Shown here piece after piece: positions 12,653 through 25,000 of a stretch of 64,000 nt of DNA. The DNA is taken from the NCBI RefSeq assembly GCF_029227915.1, contig NC_079878.1, forward strand, positions 11,472,001 through 11,536,000, in the 5' to 3' direction. The notes under the pieces are model-generated. The model saw only the letters and a program-made list of their open reading frames with translations. It searched no databases and was not told the DNA's origin. The position numbers and the translations under genes were made by a program. The DNA comes from Hydractinia symbiolongicarpus (Eukaryota; Cnidaria; Hydrozoa; Anthoathecata; Hydractiniidae). The first letter of the stretch is position 1, and each line of letters starts with the position of its first letter.

Positions 12653-13500
12653 AATGCAGAAATATATCTGTGGCTTGATTTGTTTGCTTTCATACGCAGT
12701 GTGTGTTTCAAGTTTGGTAATACATTTGTTTGAAAAGTGATTTTATTCTAAAATTGTTGTTTGTTTTAAATACAGTTAATTTATAGTTCTGTAAACAGGC
12801 TTAAAACTGAGAATGCATGTGATATCCTTAAAACAATTCATTAGGAAAATCCTCTTAAAAGTAATTTTCAATCTTAGCCTATTGACAATGGAGTGAATAA
12901 GCTACAGAAGAAATCCATTGAAATCAGTAGAGTTTTTATTCGTGTATCTTCAACATATCCTCTCTGTTTATACTTTTTTTAGCATGCCGTATCAAGCTAT
13001 GCGCCAATAACCCATGCAGTCAAATATTATGTTCTCCAGGATCACAATGCGTTGATGATACCTGTTCAGGACGTGTAGCCAGATGTACAGTTAAGTCTTA
13101 AATTGATTATTGTGGCAGTTATTTTGTGACAATGAATAGATATAATACATTTACTTCACCTTTCAGGTTCTCCAAAGAGACCTAATGTCAGATTGTTCGG
13201 GGCTTTGTAGATCCCTGTCGATTTAATCCGTGCAATGGTGATGGTTACAAATGCTATGCAAATTGCTGTAATTGCAGTGCGGAGTGTAAAAAGGTGGAAA
13301 TTTTTACGTAGTTCAACTCTATTTAGTTAGATAGATATCTATTAGTATCCAGATCAGCAATTGTAAGACCCTATTTCTTTTTTTTATTTAGATATATGTT
13401 TGTATCTTGATGAAGAAGGCGAATTGCTTCTACAGAAAGGAATTTGTCAATGGAGTTTCTCTGTGTAACAGCACTATTTTAATAGGTATTTTTATATTCA
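12653..13500 (+). pseudogene. Family 2 cysteine-rich peptide gene, broken copy A
   Basis: Paralogue of 32912-33701. The signal-peptide exon survives (GLICLLSYAVCVSSLV), but a deletion after it removes the splice donor and the frame ends at a TGA near 12738. Exon 2 (12983-13084) is still open, with one conserved cysteine changed to Arg. Exon 3 (13167-13293) has lost one base near its start compared with copy B, which shifts the frame into an early stop. Several cysteine codons after the shift are still recognisable. I infer a pseudogene after duplication. Confidence 0.7.
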
Positions 13501-14775
13501 TTAAAATATATTGTGTAGAAAACAAAACGAGTTTATTTTTAAATTTTTGTTCAAGGTATGGAATTTAAAAATCGAACAAAAATTGGCTGTTTAAAACAGC
13601 AAAGTTTTTGAATTATGGAAAACATTCAAAAAATGGGCTCAAATATATAATTTAACACAGCTTTTTAAACTTAAATAAGACTTCTCTGGAATCCATTATT
13701 ATCCCTTATATCGCCTTACTAACTCACAATTTTGTATGTCAGTCTGCGTGCTCATTAAAGGTGAGCCATGTAGTGGCTCCGAGCAGCGTGCTTAGTACAG
13801 AAACACTGTAGAAAAGCATCCAGCGGAGCACTTTCAGTGATGCCTCTAATCTGGCATAGCATTGTTCAAGAAAATACTTACCTGCAATTTCGCAACACTA
13901 AGGAACTTTTATTATTTTCTGCTATAGTCGAAACAGTGAATCAACAATTTTTACATTTTGAAATTGCTTCTTAGAAAGTTGCTGAATTAATTCTGAGCAA
14001 AGAGTTGTTGTTTATCACTTTCTCACAGTCTAACATTTGAACTTATAACTCTAAATGTGTGGTGCGTTCAACTCAGTGACGAAAAATTTGGCACCATAGC
14101 AGTTTTTTAAACACTTTTCAAACTTGCCAAAAACCATCAACTCGCCAATACAACAAGCTGAAAAAGTCCAACTTTGTAATATGCGTAGGCACGCTAAACA
14201 GCATTTAGAACATGGTCAAACATTCCTTAGTTACGGAGTAATTCACGCCAGGTCCCAAGAATTGCCAAAATAAGGCATCTACAACATATTTTTCCTGTTC
14301 TAAAAGGCATATCAAAATTTTACAAAGTGATGTTGATAGTAACAACTTTATTTCAACTTTAAGATATCGATAAAAAAAGGATATTGGTTGTTGTGATTTG
14401 CCAACCTGATGCATACCAATTGGGCAGCTTGGTATACACACACCCTTTATACACACAGAAGCAAATACGTCATTAGAGTACGTTAAAAATATTAGAACAA
14501 TTATTTTATAACTTTTTTGTTATAAAAAGAAAATACAATACCATCAACAACCATTTCAAAACATTTTAAGTCGCAGCTGGAGCGTTAAGTACAGGTATAC
14601 TTCACACCATACATCTCTTAATTTCGGTTTAAAAAAAAAACGTTTTTTACAACCCATCATAACCTAAAAAAAACCACCTACTATTTTGCAGAATAATAAT
14701 TACAAAAAATACAGCATTGTATCCGTATCAAGGGAGCTGGGCACACATGGCTTTTTACTTGTTTAGTATAATAGA
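13501..14775. other. End of unit 1, no gene seen
   Basis: Matches 33780-35320 of unit 2, including a Y-like fragment at 13780-13900. Homology fades at about 14755, just before the mini-Polinton. The minus-strand open frame at 14205-14456 is not conserved in unit 2. Confidence 0.5.
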
Positions 14776-15165
14776 AGAGATAGAGAAATGTTACTTCTGG
14801 CGCAGTCGCGTGTGACCAATGCAGTGACGTTACGGCAAGTCAACAAATTCGGCACCATACCATGCTTAGCCATGCCTAGTTATGCCTAGCAGGGTAAATT
14901 CCCTAATAAGTAATGACGTCGTCAAAGTATACAGAATAAGAGGTCGAAATATTTTCTAGCGTAATTCTCATAATATTCTACGCGCATAAGGGGATATTCT
15001 CTGATATTCATCAATAATCAACGCATGTGCAATAAAGACACGCAAGTCGAGCAGAATGAATTCTTCTGACAAAACAAAAAATCGTACATAATAAAGAGAA
15101 ATGAATTCATACACTGTCAAACAATTACGTGATATCGCAAAAACCCGCGGATAAAAAGGGTATTA
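14776..15165 (+). repeat. Left terminal inverted repeat of mini-Polinton
   Basis: About 390 bp, matching the reverse complement of 18740-19097 with scattered differences and small indels. Its inner part covers the start codon and first 19 or so codons of the polymerase gene (ATG at 15101). Confidence 0.8.
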
Positions 15166-18100
15166 TAGACTACGTAAAGCTGAATTGGTTGCCTTATTGG
15201 AGAATGTATCACAGAAACTGGTTAGACCTATAACATCAGAGAATATGGATGTCTTAGAAAGACAGGAGATGGCCAAGACCCGTCCAACCAACGGGGGTAA
15301 AATCAGGGAATGGTACAACTGGGTATTGCCTCCATCCAAAATGGACGTCCTCGAGAAACCGGAACTGTCTAAAAATGGTAAAACAGGCTTGTTAATGTTG
15401 TTCCAAAGCCCATAAAAGAAGGGGTCAAGAGTACCTATGCAGCATTCAAACGTGGAGTGATAGGGTTCTATAACAGGACAGCCAACACAAGGCCTACGCT
15501 CCATGATGAGGTAGAAAAAGAGGCTGAGGAAGACTATCTATATGGACAGCCGGGGCAAGATTTTACGCCTAAGGGACATAAACATGCTCTCTAAAGGACC
15601 TTCCGAAGTTTCCATATTAATAGTGTAGGAGAGGCCGACATTGACGGGTATATAAGGATGGTGCCATCAAACGTGAAAGCTTTGGTTGGGGACCAGGTAG
15701 GAGATATGGGGTCGGCAAAGGAACAGTTACCCCTGTGGATTATGTGGAAGAAGCCCTCAAATATAGAGGGGGCTAATGATGTGTATACTGAGGTGAAGAA
15801 GGTCTTTCATAGCAATATGGCCTAAGTATTCCAGGGTGGCGATGTAGATGATGTGCTGGATAGGATGTTTGCCCAAGTCAAAACAGGCGTGGAAAATCCT
15901 GCACGTCCACTGAGTGGCTTCATAATATCTAAAATACTATACCTCGATGCAGATTTTCACAAATTGAGATTAACAAGAGGATCATCGTATATTGATCTAC
16001 CCAAATGGGTAGCCTCCAAAGACGCAATTACAAACCCAAGAAAAGTCTATCAAGGCTCCCGAGCAAGGAGACTTCGACAAATTGGAACCCAATGCACTTC
16101 TGCCTAAACTGTCTACAGGGTTCTCCCACAATTGAATCGAGGGACAATGATTATAGATACTGCATCGATCACGAAGCAGTCGAGACCACAATGCCAAATG
16201 AGGCTGAAAAAGGGCTATACTATACGGATGGCCAACAGCAATTTAGGGTGCCCTTTGCAATCTATGCAGATTTCAAGAGTCTGCTAGTGCCGGTAGAAGA
16301 TGCCAGGGACACAAAGACAAAAAAGGCTGGGCAAGCAAGTACCATCCAATTGGTTCACGTATAGTACCTTTGTCTATGGGGATGTACCAGATCCCCTAAC
16401 AGTATACAGGGGTGAGGACTGTTTGACGAAGTTCGTGAATCACCTGGAGGATGAGGAGAAATGTCTCTACAATACCTACCCGCAGCAGCCCATACTGCCT
16501 CTAACAGAGATCCTAAAAAGAAACATGACGAAGCATCGAAATGTCGTATCTGCATGAAGCCGTTTGATGACTGTGAGTGTAGTCGTAAGGTTTAAGATTA
16601 CTGCCACCAAACCGGACTGTATAGAGGTGCAGCGCACGCAATTTGCAACCTCAGATACAAGATACCCAGCCACATCCCTGTGATATTCCACAATCTTTCA
16701 GGGTGATGCACATATCTTCATACGATATGATGCACATCTCTTTATACGAGAATTAGGTGAAAAGTAAGACACTCAGGACATCGGGTGCATCGCCGAAAAT
16801 ACTGAAAAATATATCAGTTTTAACGTGAAAATCAAAGTACCCCTTGGAGGCATGGGCTATGGTGATGGTGAGAAGTACATGACAATCAAAATGAGGTTCA
16901 TCGATAGCTGTCGATTTATGGCATCCTCGTTAACAAATTGGCAAGCAACCTAATTGGTACTAATGCCGCAGGTATGAAATGTCGGCAATGTGCAGATACC
17001 TGTCTAGAATCCCAGGGCATAGACGCTGAATACATGTCAAGTTTTTAGTGTAAACTTTGCGACTCGAATACCACCAAGGAACTTCATCAAGACAAAGTAA
17101 AGGCAAATGTAACGTGCATGGCAAAGTTTATCGACAAAGAAGATGTCCTCAGGCTGATGCTAAGAAAAGGCGTGTATCCTTATGAGTACATGGATGGATG
17201 GCAGCGATTCGAAGAGCTGTAGCTGCCATCAAAGGAATCTTTCTACAGCAAGCTGAAAATAAAGGGGATCAGAGAAAGGGACTATACCTATGCTAAAGAG
17301 GTATGGCATGTCATTTCCTCAGAGGGTGATAACGTTACTATGGGGGACTACCATGACATCTACCTGACCATAGCCTTCTTGCTATAGGCCAACGTCTTCG
17401 AGATATTTCCAGTCGTCTGCTTGGATAACTGCAGCCTTGATCCCGCACACTTTCACATTGCATCCGGCTTGGCATGGAAGGCTGCACTCAAATTTACGGG
17501 GCTAAAGTTAGAGCTTCTCACAGACCCCGATATGCTCCTAATTTTTCAAAGAGGTATTAAAGGAGGTATAACAAGGCCGTACACCAGTATGCCAAGGCCA
17601 ATAACAAGTATATGGGGGGCCAGCATAACCGGAATGAGGAGTCCTCCTACCTGCAATACCTGTATGCGAACAAGCTATACGGATGGGCGATGCGTCAAGA
17701 CCTGCCAACGGATGGCTTCAAATGGGTATCAAACGTTGAGGTCTTTACCGAAAGGCAGATTGGGAAGCTCATTGAGGATAATAAGCATGGGTATATATGA
17801 AGGTTGATATTGACTGTCCCAAGGAGTTACACGACAAACATAACGAGCTGCCGTTCCTACCCGAACGTACTATGGTCCAAAAGGTTAAGAAATTGGTACC
17901 GAATGTGGAGGATAAGCGTAAATACGTTGTGCATATCAGGGCTCTTCATGAGGCCTTAAAACATGCGCTTGAGCTTAAGAAAGTAAGAAGGGTGATTCGA
18001 TTCAACCAGAAGGCGTGGTTGAAGGGATATATCGATCACAACACGAGGCTGAGAACAAACGCAAAGAGCGAGTTTGACAAGGACTTCTACAAGTTTATGA

Positions 18101-18760
18101 ACCTCTAGGTGTTGGGCAAGACCATGGAGAAAATCAGAAATCACCGCAATATTCAGCTGGTCAACAATGAGGGCAAGTACATGAAGCTGGTAATGAGGCC
18201 AAATTTCAAGGGTGGAAGCCGGTTTAGCAAAAAATTTGGTAGGCGTTGAAATGGGAAAGAGCAAGGTTAAAATGAATAAACCGGTGTATATAGGCCAGGC
18301 TATTTTGGACATGTCAAAAATGGTGCTGTACGAGTTCCATTACGATTACATGCAACACAAATACAGTAGCAAGCTCCAATTCTGCTATATGGATACGGAC
18401 AGCTTCGATTACCACATCAGAAAGGAGGACTTTTATAGGTATATAGCACAGGATGTCGAGGAACGTTTTGATACAAGTGCTTATAATCCCGATTATAGGG
18501 AAAAACAAGACGGTGCTAGGCCTGATGAAGGATGAATTAGGCGGCAAAATCATGACCGAGTTTGTCACCCTAAGGGCTAAGTTATATGCATACAAGAGCC
18601 TCACCAAAGAGGGCGGTGATCGCAAGGGGAAGGGTGTGAAGAGATGTGTCATCGAGAAATCCATCACCTTTGATGACTATCAGCGAAAAGGGCGTTGACA
18701 TCCATAAGAATCAGGTGCTTATGCAAAACAAAGGTCAAAAGGTATCCTTTTAAGTCCACG
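15101..18760 (+). pseudogene. Polinton-type DNA polymerase B, decayed
   Basis: Homology runs nearly the full length of a Polinton polymerase, in several frames and through many stops. The N-terminus (TVKQLRDIAKTRG) is a SAP-like motif, with a stop at 15152. Next come a segment near 15850-16100 typical of Polinton polymerases (LTRGSSYIDLP), exonuclease motif I at about 16262 (IYADFKS, where DFE is expected, so the catalytic Glu is lost), a cysteine/histidine segment with TGLYRGAAH, then LRKGVYPYEYMD and YHDIYL. Palm motif A near 17650-17690 reads LYANKLYGWAM, with the expected Asp replaced by Tyr. Motif C (YMDTDS, about 18385-18402) is intact. A direct duplication of about 25 bp near 16700-16750 interrupts the exonuclease II region. 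The gene is inactive. Confidence 0.85.
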
Positions 18761-19097
18761 GGTTTTTGTGATATCACGTAATTGTTTGACAGTATGTATA
18801 TTCATTCTCCTTATTTTATGGAATTTTTGTTTTGTCAAAAGAATTCATTCTGGTCAAAACTAACGCGGTTATTTCCTTCAGGGAATTTCCCCTTATGCGC
18901 GTAGAATATTATAAGATTTGCGCTAGAACATTTTTGGACCTCTCATTCTGTATACTTTGATGACGTCATTACCTATTAGGGACTTTACACTGCTACGCAT
19001 GACCAGGCATTGCTAAGCATGGTATGTGCCGGATTTGTTGTGACGTCACTGTATTAGAAGCACTCGACTGTGCCAGAAGTAACATTTCTCTATCTCT
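18740..19097 (-). repeat. Right terminal inverted repeat of mini-Polinton
   Basis: Reverse complement of the left repeat. Read on the minus strand, it also carries an ATG and the same SAP-like start (TVKQLRDITKTRG) with no stop in it, so the first codons of the polymerase are present in both repeats. Confidence 0.8.
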
Positions 19098-19529
19098 GCT
19101 GGGGACTACTTAGTTATTTAAATGCAAAAAGTCCATAAAAACCTACCCTACACCATTTAAGCTATATTTGCACTGCATCAGAAACAAAGCACCATTCTTT
19201 TGTTTTTATTGAAAAGCAAATGTCAATTAAAACCATCTTACACTTCATGGAACAGAAAAGCTTATAAGCATAAGTACTTAAAATTTTTACATCACAAGAT
19301 CGAATTTTTTTTATCTGTTCTGCTCTGGCCAAAGAGGAAATAAGTTTAGCTTTTGTTTTGCGTTGTGTACAGAAACGACAGGTAGAAAATTAGTTAGCCC
19401 ACAAGATTTTTCCAATTCGCGTGTTTAATTTCTGTGTTAAAATGTGCGCAGTATTATTATGTGGAAATTACTGGCAGAAAAGTTTCTGTTCTGTTCTGTT
19501 CCCCTTGTTTACTTCTGCGAAAAATTTTA

Positions 19530-20200
19530 TTAAAGTGTTAAACACCCTTTGCCTCTGCATATATAAATTTTACCACATAACCCACATGACTTTTGGCAGT
19601 CACGTTGTACGTTGGTGTTGGTTTTGCAATCTTGAATGAGATATCGACAAAGCGTGATTTTATCTTGGCAAGCTCAAAAAAATAAAAAGAATAAAACTCA
19701 CGTTCTAAGCATTAATACTGCGTTTACACTTGAGCACTTACACCGATTTAAAGTATGTCATTGGATATGCACGAAAACTTAAAAGTTCGAAAACCAAAAG
19801 TACACTCATATGCAAAAAGTAAAAAGTTTTGAATTATCACCTTCGTATTATATCGAAGTTATACAGATATATAAATTATTCTCAGGTTACATTAAAAAAT
19901 ATATTTTCGGAATTTTGTTCCGTTTTTATTTTTTATTGTTTTGATTTTAAACCTTCTAATTTTGCAAAATTTCATGTAAGCGCAATCTGTGTAAATTTCT
20001 ATTATTAGTAACTTGACTCAAGTGTAAATACAGTCTAAGTGTAATCAATCCAGCTATAAATTTGTAGAGGTATAACACGCTGTCAACATATTATACGTTA
20101 TGGATGTGTGCGTAGCCTACCACGTACAAACAAATACACTTTTTATTGCATCCAGTACAAGCACCACAAAAACGCTTAAAATTAACAAAATTAATATCAT
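19530..20200 (-). CDS. Small secreted ShKT-domain peptide, unit 2
   Basis: Paralogue of 611-1227. Exon 1 (20200-20128) encodes the signal peptide (MILILLILSVFVVLVL) and ends at T|gtacgt. Exon 2 (19672-19530) starts after a T-rich tract and GAG and keeps phase 1. The product is 71 aa. The ShKT module keeps all six cysteines (CQDKITLC at the start, CQKSCGLC at the end), followed by the same tail with two extra cysteines and TAA. Both copies stay open and keep splice sites, signal peptide and cysteines despite indels around them, which suggests selection. It is predicted to be secreted; target and activity are unknown. Confidence 0.7.
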
Positions 20201-21973
20201 AAAGAAGCTATCACTAACCAGTTGGAGTTGTGAATTGATAAAAAGCTCCTTGTTTAAAGCAAAGCAAAATAACCACGAGAAGCAACGATATCATGTCAAA
20301 AAAACTTAAATCTGCGAATGTTGCGTGGACTCGATCAGTTTTCTTACTTAAAAATGAGCTTAAAAAAGCTGTTTAAATAAACTTGTAATGAAAAATAGAA
20401 TTGTTCATATCCGAGAGGAATCTCCAAGTTTATATTTAAAATATAAAAAGCTAGAACTTGAATCAGTTTGTCAATTCATTTATTAAATACACAATGTTCT
20501 TTATTGTTAAATTCAGTATACCCAAATTCATTTTATCAGGTAAAACTGACGTTTAGCCAACTTGTATGTTCGTAGCATTGCCCCTAATCTCTTCTAGAAA
20601 GTTTTAAATTAGAAACTTTAGAAAAAATCTTAATAAGCCCGTGCAACATCCAACGCCTCACACAGTGTGTCATCTCCCCAATTTTTCTCACATGGCTTGG
20701 GTTAAACCATAGCTATAGTAACATTTACTCGGTCATAGGACTCCCCATCTAAGCCATGCCCCCATCCTGTAAATAATAGATAGGGTAAATCCCTCGATGT
20801 TAGTGAGGCTAGCCATGTAAAATATGCACATTTATCTGATAAGGGAAATGATCAAAGTTCTACGGTAATATGAATTTTGTTAGTTGTATTTTCTTTGTTC
20901 AATGTTTAATTAGCTTTAGCCACGGCCAAATTAGGTTTTCCAGTACTCTATAAACATCAAAGTTCATGAAAAAATTAATAGGCATGCGTAGCTTCCTTTC
21001 ACACACACCCACTCACCCACACTATGGGAGAGAAAGTGAAAACTATCAGCTTTCTTCACGTCTCTTATTGCCGACTGTAAACGTAGCAAACATATGGCCG
21101 TAACTTTAGATAAAAAATATTAAAATAATAACAGAATATTAGATAAAGGATTACACATTAGTAAAAAAGCCGCACTGTGTCATAAATCTGGGTGGAGTTT
21201 TTTAGTAAAGGTATATAAAGTATATCGAGTGAAGCGTACATAACATTATGGTGTTTCAGGTGTAATATAGTTTCCAAAATATAACTTTCCAGCAACGATA
21301 GCTAAAATGAAAAGATAGTTTGCAAATTGTTCTTATTAGGTCATAGCAAAAACAAAAGTCAGTATTATTTTATTTTACGGAATTACTTTCTGTGAAAGTT
21401 GAAAAGTTGAACATTCATCTATGCATATCATTTCCAATTAGTCTATAAAATGTGAACCGATTAAAAAAATAAGATATCGCTGTTTTATGAAATTATAATT
21501 TCCCTTACTTGCATATGAAATGCCTTCAAGTCAGATCAACGACTCATATCAACGACTCGCTGATTTTTAAGCGACTCAGCAAATAAAATTACATCACTGC
21601 TAACATTAAACAGTCGAGTCATCATGACAAATTATTTTTATGTTACTTCCAAATCACAGGAAATTGTTTAAAAATTCTTAATTTAATTAGTCGTCTTAAC
21701 TTCTTCACCAAGTAGTCACGAAAAATTAAAATTAAAAAATAAATAATATTGATACAGCCTTTAATAACAACAGGTACACAATGCTAAAAAATTGCAACAT
21801 TGAGGACCATCTCAGTATTTAACTAAAATTAGATTTTTCCTGTACCTCAATAAAATGAATAATTTAAAGCAGCTGGGATTGCGTGAAGTCTGGACACACT
21901 CTTCGGCTTCCGCTAACGGAAATCATTAAATCTTTTTCTGCAAATGCTTGATTTGCAATTGCATAACTGATGG
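20201..21973. other. Intergenic, family 1 promoter region, no gene seen
   Basis: 20620-21170 matches 1700-2350. 21180-21400 is a short Y-type fragment. 21420-21970 matches the conserved promoter region upstream of the other family 1 copies. Confidence 0.5.
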
Positions 21974-21983
21974 TTTATAAAAG
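21974..21983 (+). promoter_or_regulatory. TATA box of family 1 gene, unit 2
   Basis: TTTATAAAAG lies 65 nt before the ATG at 22039, at the same spacing as in the unit 1 gene. Confidence 0.5.
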
Positions 21984-22038
21984 TGTAAGAACCATAAAAG
22001 TTTAAAATATACTGCAAGCAGGGCTGAAGAAAGTTAAA

Positions 22039-25000
22039 ATGGATAAGAAATTTTTTTTATTTATTTTTTTAGCATGCGCTATGACTGTGTCAAGCTTAAC
22101 GCTCCAACGTAAGTTCTATAAAATTAAAAATGATTTTTTATTGCATTAGAGACTTTTTTTCCTTAATACTAGCACATCATGCTTTTTACTACGTTATACA
22201 TGTGATCTGCATATTTATCTATGATGATCCTCCAAAGCATCGCAATGTGTTTGTATAAAAATTAGAAAAACAAGTTACTTTATTTTTACTTTGTTTTAGA
22301 TTTTCTTTTCAGTAAAGCATGTACCACATTAGCTTGCCTCACAGGACCATGCGTTCGTGTATGTGATTCCGGTAGATGTATCGAAAAATGCCTTGGTAAT
22401 TTAATATTATTTTAGCAGTAGCCGTAGAATAATTCACAGAAATTCGCCCTAATTTTTCGCTTGGATATTTCGTGCATGTTAAACTTATATCATGCGTTCG
22501 GTAGCACCATTTAGTTTTGATATTTCGATATTTCGTGGTTAATACATGTTGGCTTCTTTTTTTATGGCAGGTTCGACACCAATACTTTCCTTGCCACCAC
22601 CACCACCACCACCACCACCACAACCACAACCAGGAGCAGCAACAACAAACACACCACCATGTCTGAACCCTGATCATAGTTTTGGAGATCCCTGCATGTT
22701 TAAATGGTGTCCTTTTGGTTCAAAATGCCAAACAGATTATTATGCTTGCACTGCGGAATGTGTAAAGGTGAGTTGTTAACAAAATGTTTCAATTAGAAAA
22801 CATTGAAGTAGAATTCATGTCGTTGATTTTGGGTTGTAAAAAGCAGAAATTTTTTTCTGGATTGGTTGAGTGAATTTATTGTCTTTTTGCAGAACGAGAG
22901 ATTGTTAAATAAAACATAATATTTTTAAAATGAAGACTAATAAACCAGCTGTTTCTTCAACGACGTATTACTGATTTGTACCAAATCCTTCAGAGCTTCA
23001 TGCACCAAACCTCTTCGAATGTTTGGCATGATAACACAACAAATTAGCAGGTTGTCATCAAATATTTTGGTAGCGAGCGGAAATTCTTAGAGCCCCCAGG
23101 GCTTCTTGTTAATTATTTTCAACTGGTACAGCAAAGCACGAAAGAAAAATATGAAAGTAGAAAAATGAGTTCAAGTAAACACAAAAATCAATAAAAACAA
23201 CTATTTTTGATTTATTTTGATTTTTTAAAAGAATTTTAGCCTGTTGAAACTCCTTCTATGCAAATACAAATCTAGCTTTATAAATTTCAGATCACAAAAA
23301 ATAGCAAACGACCGTTGTAGCTTTGTGAAACTGGCGAAATCAGCTAAAAATAAAATAATAATTCAAAATGGTTTATTTATAAAAATAATAGGTTTTTGTA
23401 CCTTTTGCACCGTTCAGAAACGTAGTTCTGTTATCAACACTCAAAAACTAAAAATTTAGGTGCCGCTCCCTTCCGTGTTCACTAGTCTCGATAGTAAAAA
23501 CGGCGACAGAAAAAGAAGCCCATTTTAAAGCTCTACCGGCTAAAGCTGTGGAACAATAATCACACAATTCAATTGTACTTTTGGGAGCCAGTGCTTAATT
23601 CACCTGTGACTTCAGATAAATAGATTCATCAGAAAGTTTTTCATGCGTTAATAAACACGTTCATATATATAATATCTTGAAATAACTTCAATCGCTGTTG
23701 GAAAGAGATTTTCGTGAAACATGACTAAAATTGTACATTAATCTTCCGAGTATACCAAATACAATGATTTTCGCTCGATTTATATGAAAAACAATTTATC
23801 CCACTTTTTCTCGAAAAATATCGTCAAATTTTTATTTTAATTCTATAGTTCTCGTATATTTTACTCGCCTAAAGGATAGTGAAATATCTAAGCAAAATAT
23901 TAAGAACTCCATAAAATATTTTAAGGTGGCAGTTAACCCTTTTAAAAATAGACTTTTTTTTACGTAATTAGTTATGAAAGGTTATTTTCAGAATATAACA
24001 ATATGTATTCTGCTATAACACACTTGTCACGAATTGATGGCTAAAATACTATTATCTTTCACCAAAAATATTCAGCCTCAACAATTCCTCTTTAAAATAA
24101 AATTCATGAATAATTAATTATTCTGCCAATTATAGTTAAGTCTACGCGCTTGCGAATTTGTACAGAAAAAAATGACGCAATTCCCCGTTCCCTCTATACG
24201 GCTAATTCGCAATGCATTATGGTAGTTGTATTCCGCGAAAACGTAAACAAACCATTCGTAGTAACAAAAATGGCCGAACAAGTACACTTCATCCTTAATT
24301 CTACTCAAAACCAAAGCGATATACAAAATTCTAATCAAGACAACAGTTTTTTTCAAAACTTGGGCTCTCCTGCAAGCATTGGCTCAAACTTTTCATCAAG
24401 TTCAAGCTTTTTATTGCAAGCTAAAAGTAAAGGAGGAGGGATAACTTGCTGTGTACCTCTCTGTCAAAACAACTCAAAGAAGAATCCAGACTTATCTTTT
24501 TATGTCATTCCTAAAGACTCAGAGCTTCGAAAGAAATGGCTTTTTATGATCAGTAGAAAGGATTTTGTACCTTCTACATCGCATAGAGTTTGCTCTGTTC
24601 ATTTCACTGGTGGAAAGAAGACATATATGAACAATGTTCCCACAATAGTCCCAAAAACTATCAAACCAACAGCTAGCAAACCAAGAAAAACTCTCAACAG
24701 TACAAACTGTAAATTGCAACTATTTTCTCCTGTGAGGGCTACGACAAATGACATTGCTGCAGAATTATCTGTGGAGGAAGAGTTAAAACAAGAGTTGGAA
24801 AAATTGAGAGCCGAAATTAGTTGTATGAGAATTCATGAAAAGGAACTTGATCAAACTATTGAAAAACAACAAGCCACTATAAGTGACATAGCATTTTCAA
24901 TTGACCGGTTTAAACACAATGAAGCACACTTTAAGTTTTATACCGGATTCGAATCTTATAAATTATTCAAAGCAGTTTTAGAATATTTACAACCAGCTGC

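Larger units (their letters stand above)
183..14750. repeat. Segmental duplication, unit 1
   Basis: This block is paralogous to 19105-35300. Collinear matching stretches include 183-1480 with 19105-20480 (ShKT gene), 1700-2350 with 20620-21170, 3120-5500 with 21420-23000 plus 28420-29100 (family 1 gene), and 10960-14700 with 29105-29412 plus 31576-35300 (family 2 gene). Within unit 1 the family 1 block is itself duplicated: 3060-6560 resembles 6640-8468 continuing at 9861. Differences between the units are mostly discrete insertions and deletions, so the copies are recent enough to align by eye. Exact outer limits are approximate. Confidence 0.85.
14776..19097 (+). mobile_element. Mini-Polinton (Maverick-type) with only DNA polymerase B
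   Basis: The ends are long inverted repeats starting AGAGATAGAGAAATGTTACT and its complement. Between them I see one gene, a decayed protein-primed type DNA polymerase B. Full Polintons are roughly 15-20 kb and carry integrase, ATPase, protease and capsid genes; none of these fits here. The element lies exactly at the junction of the two segmental-duplication units. A 6 bp target duplication is expected but not resolved: GCTGGG follows the right end (19098-19103), while the nearest GCTGGG on the left lies 35 bp outside the repeat. Confidence 0.8.

Noticed and set aside
15163-15504. 113-codon minus-strand frame
   Set aside because: Antisense shadow of the decayed polymerase gene.
14736-19103. 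GCTGGG as the 6 bp target duplication of the mini-Polinton
   Set aside because: The right copy touches the TIR, but the left copy is 35 bp away from the left TIR end; chance or later change is as likely.
22339-22677. Minus-strand frame rich in Trp and Cys
   Set aside because: Antisense of the CCA repeat and exons 2 and 3 of the cysteine-rich gene.
24150-24269. Upstream extension of the transposase frame to 24150
   Set aside because: It begins outside the transposon's terminal repeat (which starts at 24182), so these codons cannot belong to the element's own gene; the Met at 24270 is preferred.
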